Below are positions 12,675-20,981 of a stretch of DNA of 64,000 nucleotides, in pieces. A program made the position numbers and the translations under genes. Source of the stretch: Candidozyma auris (lineage: Eukaryota; Ascomycota; Pichiomycetes; Serinales; Metschnikowiaceae); contig NC_072813.1 in NCBI RefSeq assembly GCF_003013715.1, positions 2,170,001-2,234,000 of the forward strand. The letters run 5' to 3'. Position 1 is the first letter of the stretch; each line of letters begins with the position of its first letter. Under the pieces are notes generated by a model. That model worked only from the letters and a program-made list of their open reading frames with translations, did not search any database and was not told where the DNA came from.

Positions 12675-12688
12675 GTTAAACTTTTAAC
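12675..12688. promoter_or_regulatory. Palindrome-like GTTAAACTTTTAAC, candidate WOPR-protein site
   Basis: A near-palindrome with an AAACTTT core flanked by GTTAA/TTAAC. Wor1-type proteins are known to bind A/T-rich sites with an AAAGTTT-like core, so this may be an autoregulatory site about 5.1 kb upstream of the WOPR gene. Other copies of the heptamer core lie at 9482, 12047, 12849, 14762 and 14947. The assignment is from memory of the motif and untested. Confidence 0.3.
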
Positions 12689-14377
12689 GAGTTATCTTAT
12701 TCATGATTTATTTGGATTACGTGGAGACAGGAATCCGAAAATCTGGAAGTAGGGAAAATGGAGCTGGCTGCTACTGGCCGATTGAACGTAGAAGCAATTT
12801 TTCTCAATAGAGGTCGTCAATTCAAATGTTTTGAAGCATTTGCCCAAGAAAGTTTTACGTGTTTACTTGAAGAAGAAGTTGGAAGAGTGTAAAAGAAACG
12901 AACCCTGCCAAAGGAAAAGAAAAATTAAAAAAACAAAAAAGGAAAAAAAAAAAAAAAAAAGGAGCCAAGTTGATTTGTCAACTCACGTCTCAAAATTGGT
13001 GAACTTATGGCCCGAATATCCGGTAAGCACATTCTGCAATATGTATCAATTTAAACGTATGTGATAGCCTATCATGGAGCTTTCTTCTAGTAGATCTGAC
13101 AATGGTGAGAGCAGGTGCAGTCATTGAAACAGAACCAGACTAGAATCTAGTTCCTAATCAGGTCTGAAAGTCTTACTTATTAATCACTCCGTCTTAATGG
13201 TGAGACTTGCCCTCGAGTTTTAGAGTTTCGTTGGCAAAATGACCATAAGCTCGTTCTCGCTCTACACAATGGCGTTCAAGCGAGTGGCGCAAATCATCTA
13301 GTTGGTCTATTGGAGTTATGATTGCGTGGCAATTTTCCAACCCGAATGTGAAACCAAACGAATGGCGAAGTTACTCAAGAATAGGACAAGTACCTGGCTT
13401 GCTTTATTTTTTCAATCTCTAGCAGCCTAAACCAACCTGGCAATAAAATTTTTATGGGTCTCAAATATTACTTTCCTTTCAATATAGATAATTTGAGGTA
13501 GATGTGTAACATATTTGATTTGGAATCCACCTTCGTATTTGACATATCATCCATCATGACAGTGAAATGTGTTTAGACTGCGAAATAGTGGAACAAGTAC
13601 TAAAAAACGTGGTCTCTGTAGGTACTGCGGTCCTTGAACCCGAGAGCCTGTTTCGAATTTAAACATAAAGATTGACATCTACCAGCCAGGGCCTAAACAC
13701 AGCAATAGTAAAACATCTGCGTCCACAACGAGTACTTTTTAAAAGGAAGTCCTTCCATCGATAGGCTCTCTTACACTAGGCGATGGACACATTGAGAAGA
13801 GTAACTGGAGTTCAACAGCCATCACCACTTCAAGATCGTAAATGTTATGATAGTTGCAACTACGCTTAGCACGTCTCAGTGAAGCATCACAATGAAAATT
13901 ATTAAAGCCCATTGGTCTGCGAGTTAATGACTCGAGTTCAACGCATCAAGATTGACCAAGGTGGTGAAACGGCAAAAATCTTCTAGTTTTCCATTAATTT
14001 AGTGCACTGGTATAACTAGCAAGAAGACGGTGTCTTATCGGTGCCATCAAAAGTTAATATCTATATACTTAACTATCAATAAATGGGGACCACTGCTAAG
14101 AGCCCAAGATCAAATTTCAAGAGGTTACTAGAAGCGCTCATGATTAATCCAATGCGCTGTTTCTTGACCTGCAAGAGCAAAAATCTTCAATAAAAATACT
14201 CAAATTCCACTTCTCTACTGGAGCCGTGCGTAGTCAGGTTCTTCCCAAATCGGGTAGAACCGATTCGCACTAGCGCAGGCGACCAGAGCAATTGGAGCAA
14301 ATAAAAGCAACAGCGATCGCAACTGCCTACGCAACATCTAAGCGCAAGCACAAAAGATCAAACTAGACAACAACTAG

Positions 14378-14428
14378 AAAAAAAAAAAAAAAAATTAAAA
14401 AAAATTAAAAAAAATTAAAAAAAAAAAA
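14378..14428. repeat. A-tract array with TT every ten bases
   Basis: A run of A interrupted by TT at about 10-bp spacing three times, giving a small tandem array of AAAAAAAATT-like units. Phased A-tracts at helical periodicity can bend DNA or exclude nucleosomes. It lies about 1.1 kb upstream of the F-box gene and 6.9 kb upstream of the WOPR gene. Confidence 0.7.
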
Positions 14429-15493
14429 GTGGAAGATGCAAATATTCCACGAAACAAAATCACACAAGTTAATTTCTAATCACCAGACCCACAACTGTAA
14501 CATCACAAAGTCCCCTTGTAGCCTCCCTCCCGCAGTCGCCTCACAACTTCCTCACTGCTGCGTCGCTACCGCCAGACCCTCAGTGGTCTCACTGCCTCTG
14601 CCCCTATGCCCAGCGATCTCACCGCCTCGTCGGCGCCAGGGCCACTCCCCACTCGGCACCGCATCCACCGAATTGTTCCGAAATTGCAAGTTTTACTCGA
14701 GTCCTCCGTCCTCCGCTCTCTATTTTTTTTTTCCTTACTGTCGCTCTCCACCACTCCCTAAAAGTTTCTTTTCCTGCCGTGCCCACTGGGCCAACTCTCT
14801 AACACCGCCCTGGCTCGCGCGATAGGGGCACTAAGCTGGGGCGAGAAAGCGACTCACCTCGCCTGCAGTGGGTGCGACGAGAGCAGGCGCCTTGGCCAAG
14901 AGCCAAACACTTTTATACCCTCGCACTTTTATGAACATTGGCGAGGAAAGTTTGGATTTGTTGTAAAGTGGCGGTGGAATTGAGCTCTAAATGTGAACTA
15001 TCCACGTGACTGGTCTCTTGTTCTGTGAATTTGTGCATTTTCTTTCATGGCGTTTCCTTGGTCTCGTGGGCTCCTGACGGTCTCCCCTAGGAGGCTGATT
15101 TCCTCGCCTGTTGCCCACAGCAGTGCCCAGTGTCTTGTGCACCGTCAGACGCACCTGCGGCTTGCATCTATCACAATACTGTTCGAGGAAGCAAACGCTT
15201 ATATATCCCCCCTCTCCTTGCCCTTGTGGGAAATCTGTCACATTTTTTTTTATATTTTCTTGTTGTTGTTGTTGTTTTTTTTTCTTGCTGATCTTTGAAC
15301 AGCACTGATTCTTTGCTTGTTGTATTATATTGTACTTCTGCTGCCTATTTATTGACGTCGCTGGATCCCTGTTTTATCCCTTGTTTCAACTCCCATCTCC
15401 AGCACTACCTTTCAACTTTTCCACCTATCAAGCTAGAAACCTGTCTTGCCTGTTCCGCCTAGCGCTTGAATCGCCCACAGCACAACATTTTTG

Positions 15494-17308
15494 ATGGAAG
15501 TGGAGTTCCGCAAACACCTCCCCCCGTATCGGTCTCTCGTCGACCCAAACGCTCAGTATGATTACAGAACCCACCTGTTTGTCCACTTGTCCCAGCTGGA
15601 CTTGTCCAAGATCTTACTGGGCTACCAGCTTCCGCAGATCAGACGCTCCTCTTTTAAGATGAAGTATAAGCTGTTGCTCTCGGATGTCTCCATGAGGGCG
15701 TCGTTGCTTCTGCGGAAAGTGCCCAGCGTCAATGGGAAGGTATCTACACCCAATTCCCCTGCAAGGGCTCAGCTGGCAAGGAAGCTGCCTTCTCCGCCAC
15801 CTGCTACCTTTAATGACCTTCCTGAAGAAATCCAAATCCGAATCTTTGATTTTGTCAACGATAAGGCCTCCTACCAGAACTGCCTCTTCACAAGCAAAGC
15901 CTTCTACCGCATGGCCGAGCCCTTCTTGTTTCAAAACGTCTCCTTCACTTCCACTTACAGATTCGCCCAGTTTATCACCTACTTACGGGTCAATTCCGCC
16001 TTGGGGCTGCACGTGCTTGAAGTTGACTTGTCTCAATTGAGGCCCGGCAACTGGGAATTGGAAGCCCAGAGCGATGATGATCAAGATCTGGATACCGACC
16101 AAGACGAGTTTAGTGACATATCGGCCATATGGGCCGGCTGGCGTGATTGGAAGTTTGCCAACAATCCCTTGTACACTTTGCACCCATTGCCAGCAACGCC
16201 ATTGACCAAAGTAACCCTGGTGACTTCGCCTGGTGCGTTTCCACCATCAAAGAAACGGAAATTTCTGAGCTACTTCAAGAAAAGAAGACGCTCCACTGTC
16301 AGACCAGAACTCCCGGACGGTCGCAAGCCTCCTCACCAAAGGCATGTGTCGTGGGCTCTTCAAAATTCAAGTCACCCAAAGATCAATAAGTTCTTGATGA
16401 ACTACTCGTCTCTGAAAGACTTGCCCATCGGATATATTGTTCATTTAGTCAACTTGTGCCCCAACTTGCGTTCCGTCAATTTCGGCAACTTGTCTCTTTC
16501 CACAGACTACATGATTTCGCCCAAGATGTCTCAAAAATACCAAAATTTCGATATCATGAATAACTTCTCCAAAGCGATGATCGAGAAAATTGACGGCTTG
16601 TATCCGATGTCAAACTCAGATCTAGGGTTGCTTACTGGCGAGCCCACTATTCGCAGAGCGCATGATCTTGCTTCTTCAGCTTCGTCAGTCTTCTCCATGT
16701 CAACAATGTCAAAGCCTATTCGCAAGTATAATAGCTTGCTCCCGCCCCTCCCAAAACTGGTTCGTGATATTCTGTACCTTTCAAAGGGCGATGGAATTGT
16801 GTTTTTGAGTGACTTGAATTTGAAGTCGATCAACAGCGCCCATTTGGAGGCGATCAGTGAAGCTGAAATCCTTGATTGCATGCGAAAAAGAGCTGGAACT
16901 TTGCAAAATATAAATTTGTGCAGCATGATTTGGATCAACTTGAGGTTGGTAAAGCAGTTCATTTGGGACCTTCTTGCAGATGATATTGAACAAAAACGAA
17001 TTGATGGAAAGGACTACTTTTTATTTAAGAACAACTACTTCTCTCCTCTTGAGCCTCTTGACGACGAAGACGATGATGAAGATATGGATGAGGCCAAGTT
17101 CAAACAATCCAAGTCATTGGTGCTTGATCTCAGCAACTCTGGAATGAGCAGAAACCTCCGCTGGGCGCAAAGGATTGATCTTGAAACTACCAAAGGTAAG
17201 AAGCTTGTTCACAAGATCTTGAATGATGAGTTGCTTTCAGTATTTGAAGAGAGGATGTTTCGTGAGCGCATGAGAATGGGAAGACCGGGAGAGAACTACT
17301 TTGCCTAA
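15494..17308 (+). CDS. F-box protein, probable SCF substrate receptor
   Basis: Residues 106-148 form an F-box: LPEEIQIRIFDFV followed by a C-x-x-x-S-K-x-F-Y-x-M-A segment. F-box proteins bind Skp1 and recruit substrates to the SCF ubiquitin ligase. The remaining 450 residues contain Leu-rich segments (for example around LCPNLRSVNFGNLSL) that suggest degenerate leucine-rich repeats, a basic patch near residue 255 (KKRKF..KKRRR), and an acidic run DDEDDDEDMDE near residue 525. Length 604 aa. The ATG at 15494 is used; one codon upstream is only TTG. I cannot assign a named orthologue; uncharacterised yeast F-box proteins such as YDR306C are candidates. It is divergent from the WOPR gene across the 8 kb gap. 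Confidence 0.8.
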   Translation: MEVEFRKHLPPYRSLVDPNAQYDYRTHLFVHLSQLDLSKILLGYQLPQIRRSSFKMKYKLLLSDVSMRASLLLRKVPSVNGKVSTPNSPARAQLARKLPSPPPATFNDLPEEIQIRIFDFVNDKASYQNCLFTSKAFYRMAEPFLFQNVSFTSTYRFAQFITYLRVNSALGLHVLEVDLSQLRPGNWELEAQSDDDQDLDTDQDEFSDISAIWAGWRDWKFANNPLYTLHPLPATPLTKVTLVTSPGAFPPSKKRKFLSYFKKRRRSTVRPELPDGRKPPHQRHVSWALQNSSHPKINKFLMNYSSLKDLPIGYIVHLVNLCPNLRSVNFGNLSLSTDYMISPKMSQKYQNFDIMNNFSKAMIEKIDGLYPMSNSDLGLLTGEPTIRRAHDLASSASSVFSMSTMSKPIRKYNSLLPPLPKLVRDILYLSKGDGIVFLSDLNLKSINSAHLEAISEAEILDCMRKRAGTLQNINLCSMIWINLRLVKQFIWDLLADDIEQKRIDGKDYFLFKNNYFSPLEPLDDEDDDEDMDEAKFKQSKSLVLDLSNSGMSRNLRWAQRIDLETTKGKKLVHKILNDELLSVFEERMFRERMRMGRPGENYFA

Positions 17309-18098
17309 ACTATGATCTCTTTTTAAAGAAAGTCAATAAGACTGATATTCCAACATTCAGGTCATCACCGTTTCATGGATCAGCTCGTACCCTGAGGGCA
17401 GGCGACCTCTAACAGCGATGGTTTTAGAGCTGGTTTCACTAAAATGTGTTTATCTTGGAAATCCCGCACACAAGCACCGCCTAGGCTCTGCTCAATTGAG
17501 CCGTGTTAATGCCTTGGCGACGGCGAAGGTGCAAGAGATCCTGGAGAAGAAGAAGGAGATCGAGAAAGTGTCGATGAATTTTTGGTGCGACGGGAGACCC
17601 GCCAGAGTACTGGTATATGCACGACCCACGCTTACTTCCATCAGGGCTTGATCTACCGCCGCCATCAATCGACACGAGCCATGTCTTGCGACGATGCTGG
17701 TCATTGTATCACACTTCATGGCATGATAACATCATGGCAAGGTCATCCTCGAGTGATGTGCTGCTGACATGATAATTGTTTGAACCTGATGTAATGTAAT
17801 ATAGCATACTGACAAACCCCACAGCAAAACAGTGAGTCCCTGTGATGGGCCCTGAGACTAATGGCCGCCTCATGCTTATTCACCACCTCTTGAATCTCCT
17901 TTTGTAAGCGTACGCCTTATTCTCTTCGAATTTGCAACTTCTACACCCGTACACCGTGCAATTCTCATACATCAAGAGGCAAAAATCTACCCTCACTGAT
18001 CTCCTTTTCAAGGCAAGCTTCTCCTTCAACAACCCACATACAACTTCCCAGACACCACCTGACCGTTCCCATTTACACTACTACACCAAACACACAGA
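17309..18098. other. Intergenic region upstream of TFA2
   Basis: 790 bp. Overlapping short ORFs (for example 17418-17651 on plus, 17492-17719 on minus) are present. The plus-strand one contains a charged stretch (ILEKKKEIEKVS) but is not recognised. No clear regulatory motif was seen. Confidence 0.5.
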
Positions 18099-18944
18099 AT
18101 GTCTGATCTCTCGTCGCAGCTTTCGGCATTCAAGTCACGAATCAGAAGCGGGCCTTCTGTGGCAGTCAGAAGAGCAGTCACCCCAAAACCGAGCCAGTCC
18201 ACTGAAGCGCAGCAAAATGGGAATCTGACTACCAGTTATGAAAATAACGACAAGAAACGCTTTGCTCAGGACTCATCTTTTTCGGGCAAAAAGCATAAGC
18301 TGAACATCAGCATGTCTGGGTCACACCTCTCGACAAGGCTCCACTTGGCTGTGGAGTATATAAAGCAGCAGGACAAGCCAGTTCCCGTGGGTCAGTTGGA
18401 AAGTTACTTGGGTACAGACGTGGCGGAGGCGCTTCTCCCGTTGTTGAAGGAGATTGACCGGATCAAGTACGACCAAGGGACGAACACGTTGGAGTACATG
18501 TCGTTGCACAATATACGCAACGCCGACGATTTGCTCAACTTCCTTCGTCTGCAGCCAACGTTCAAGGGAATCCCCGTTAAGGAACTCAAGGACGGCTGGT
18601 CCGGGTGTATGGATGCAATACAAAGCCTTGAGGAGAGCAACCAGATCTTGGTGCTCAGAAACAAAAAGGAAAATGCCCCCCGACTTGTGTGGGCGAATTT
18701 GGGCGGGGAAATTGGGACGTTGGACGACGAGTTTGTTGATATGTGGAACAAGATAAAGATTCCTGAGCCAGACAACTTGTACCAGGCGTTGGTTGACCAG
18801 TCATTGAAGCCCACTGGCGCAGATCCAAATGTTGCGAAGAAGAAACCTAAGCAACAAGAGAAGAAGCAGAAGAAAGCCAGAAGAGGCAAGATCACAAACA
18901 CCCACATGAAGGGTATATTGAAGGATTACTCTCAGCTTGTTTAA
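18099..18944 (+). CDS. TFA2: TFIIE small (beta) subunit Tfa2
   Basis: The beta subunit of general transcription factor IIE, which with Tfa1 recruits and stimulates TFIIH at RNA polymerase II promoters in the nucleus. The 281-aa protein has the family layout: a variable basic N terminus, then tandem winged-helix regions (about 75-145 and 150-205) with HLSTRLHLAVEYIKQQ and the conserved GIPVKELKDGW segment, then WANLGGEIGTLDDEFVDMWNKIKIP, and a Lys-rich C-terminal tail with KKARRGKITNTHMKGILKDYS. This tail is strongly conserved in TFIIE beta. The ATG at 18099 follows a CA-rich leader. It lies between the F-box gene and NTF2, all in the same direction but with separate promoters. Confidence 0.95.
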   Translation: MSDLSSQLSAFKSRIRSGPSVAVRRAVTPKPSQSTEAQQNGNLTTSYENNDKKRFAQDSSFSGKKHKLNISMSGSHLSTRLHLAVEYIKQQDKPVPVGQLESYLGTDVAEALLPLLKEIDRIKYDQGTNTLEYMSLHNIRNADDLLNFLRLQPTFKGIPVKELKDGWSGCMDAIQSLEESNQILVLRNKKENAPRLVWANLGGEIGTLDDEFVDMWNKIKIPEPDNLYQALVDQSLKPTGADPNVAKKKPKQQEKKQKKARRGKITNTHMKGILKDYSQLV

Positions 18945-19449
18945 GACAAGCGTTGAGATAATCTTTAAATTGAGGAGCAAGAGACTAAGAGCGATGGAGT
19001 TTTAGAAAATAACAATCACGACACCTGCTATCGAGGCGTTTCCTGGCTTTAGTAGACATACTGCTGTTTCTAAAGTATTACATTTCACGCTTCGAGCTTC
19101 ATTTACTTGTTGGCTTGATAGACAAAAAAACAGAAACTGGGAATATTAGAACGTTACAGACATGTGAATGGAATCAAACTGGAATTTCCTTCCGTTGTCT
19201 TCATTCGTTCTTCGTCTGCCGAACATAGAATAAATACGCCATCTTCCCAGGCGACACTTGCATTGAAGAACACTTGAATAGCTTGATTTTAACTTCTATA
19301 GCTATGACATTTAGTAATTCTGGAGAGCACTGGTAGAAGAATCGCTTCGTAATTTGGTTTCTATCATAAATGTGACCTGCATCCAATGCCCACACACCTT
19401 CATGAGAGAAGGAAAAAAATGCCATCTCCATCATTCCATTACAATAAAC
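18945..19449. other. TFA2-NTF2 intergenic region
   Basis: 505 bp holding the TFA2 3' end and the NTF2 promoter. No credible ORF and no copy of the TTYGCAGCCA element. Confidence 0.5.
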
Positions 19450-19975
19450 ATGTCTGGTATGTAAGAGTAAGGCAGGCTGATTGTAGCCTACAGAACTTCG
19501 TTAAATCAGCTCGATCAGAGCTTATTTTTCGTGGAACAATCGGTTATCTCTATGAAGAACTGACCGACCTACACCAACTTCTTATCATAGGTATACTAAC
19601 AGCCGAGTAGACTTCAACACCGTTGCTACCGAGTTCTGCAAGTTCTACTACGAAAAGTTCGACAGTGACAGATCCCAATTGGGTAACCTCTACAGAGAGC
19701 AGTCGATGTTGACCTTCGAGACCTCCCAGGTTCAAGGCACCAAGGACATCGTGGAAAAGTTGGCCGGCTTGCCCTTCGCCAAGGTCGCACACAGAATCTC
19801 CACCTTGGACGCCCAGCCAGCATCTCCTCAGGGTGACATCTTGGTGATGGTCACTGGTGAGTTGATGATTGACGACGAGCAGAACGCCCAGCGTTACTCG
19901 CAGGTGTTCCACTTGATTCCAGACGGAAACTCGTACTACGTGTTCAACGACATCTTCAGATTGAACTACTCGTAA
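19450..19975 (+). CDS. NTF2: Nuclear transport factor 2 (two exons)
   Basis: Ntf2 carries Ran-GDP into the nucleus through nuclear pores. Exon 2 (19611-19975) encodes nearly the whole protein, including [28 protein letters not shown] and the invariant [22 protein letters not shown] ending. Exon 1 is inferred to be only ATGTCTG (19450-19456). The intron (19457-19610, 154 nt) starts GTATGT, has a perfect TACTAAC branch point at 19594-19600 and ends TAG. Splicing gives [11 protein letters not shown]..., which aligns with the known Ntf2 N terminus. The product is 123 aa, the normal size. The CAG directly after the branch point is too close to be the acceptor and leads to an in-frame stop. Confidence 0.93.
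19457..19610 (+). other. NTF2: NTF2 spliceosomal intron
   Basis: 154-nt intron with a GTATGT donor, a TACTAAC branch point 10 nt before the acceptor and a TAG acceptor. It is phase 1, splitting the Asp3 codon as G|AC. It is the only intron I could support in the window. Confidence 0.9.
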
Positions 19976-20981
19976 GCGATGTGGAGTGGGAGTGTTCTGG
20001 AGAGGGTCCCTGGGGTATAGCCCCTGAGGTCCGGCCGGGTGTAGTGCTCTATAGAATAAGGGCCGTGCGGCTAATAAAGGTGTATGCAATAAAGTGTAGC
20101 AGTAATTGAGTTGCAATTGGTGTGGTTGGTGATGACGTAGTATTGCAGATGTTCTTATTCTGCCGGTAGAGTAATTCTTGCTGAAAAGGTGATATCATAT
20201 ATGTGGGCGAGGTACTTCAGGTGACACTCTTCGAAATACAAAAAGAAAAGGTTAAGGCGAGTTAATTTTTCAACACTATCCGTGACTTACATGAATCATG
20301 TTGGCAATAAAAGTATCCGTCTATTTCGAACGATGTTTAAGTGGGCTTGAGAGGGGTCCATCTTCAATTTCCGAATTTCAGATGCCTGATAAGGGTCTAT
20401 TTTTAAATTTCCGAACTTCAATTCAACTGCAAAAACCCACCAAAATTGTGTGGAGGAAGTTTCAGTTTAAAAAAAAAGGGCTTTCATTGAAACCTGGATG
20501 AATTGTTCAATCCTTGTTACGCTGCTGCCAATCGTCAGTGCACCTTCCCAAATGGCTGCAAAATATACCTATCGAGGATTCAATGTGCTGAACAATCTAA
20601 AGCACAGACTCAAGAAAGCATAAACAAAGCTGATGGTGTCAATGCTCGAAAATCTTCTACTATCAACGCATTTGAAACATTTTTATCTATACATATGCTG
20701 AAGACAGTACGGGCTTCTTGCCCTAGATATATCATACACACGAGCAGTAGAAGGAGTTGACAGAAACTACCTAAAACTGTCATGATAAGTCGCCAGTCTC
20801 AAACACCTAACAGGTCTAGATGCTTTCATCATCTTACAGTGTTCTAATCGTCTTCTTTTAATTTTTCGCCGGTGGCTCTATTTGGGACTCCTGGATACAG
20901 CGTAGGATCATAAACAGAGTGTACCCCAGCATTAACGCACTAAGAACACCCACATAAAAACACCAACACATCACACTTGCT
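19976..20981. other. NTF2-AIM21 intergenic region
   Basis: About 1 kb. Short ORFs at 20298-20501 and 20503-20760 have no recognisable similarity. The region contains one TTYGCAGCCA element on the minus strand (20553-20562), about 420 bp before AIM21. Confidence 0.5.
20553..20562 (-). promoter_or_regulatory. TTYGCAGCCA element upstream of AIM21
   Basis: TGGCTGCAAA on the plus strand, within AATGGCTGCAAAAT, 420 bp before the AIM21 ATG. Confidence 0.5.

Larger units (their letters stand above)
7530..15493. other. ~8 kb gene-free interval upstream of the WOPR gene
   Basis: This is by far the largest gap in the window. It separates the divergent starts of the WOPR gene (minus strand) and the F-box gene (plus strand). 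The ORFs inside are short, overlap one another on both strands, and have shadow-like or low-complexity composition; none is recognised. It contains long A/T tracts (about 12931-12960, 14378-14428), two CACGTG hexamers (9831, 15003), two copies of the TTYGCAGCCA element (8681, 10037) and several AAAGTTT/AAACTTT heptamers. Most probably it is a large regulatory region, perhaps with a long untranslated leader or non-coding transcripts. Confidence 0.65.

Noticed and set aside
14436..14825. 129-codon plus-strand ORF next to the A-tract array
   Set aside because: Pro/Ser/Cys-rich translation of CT-rich DNA; no natural protein features.
17418..17719. Overlapping small ORFs on both strands before TFA2
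   Set aside because: Three frames are open over the same bases; none recognised. The plus frame has a charged helix-like stretch but no supporting signal.
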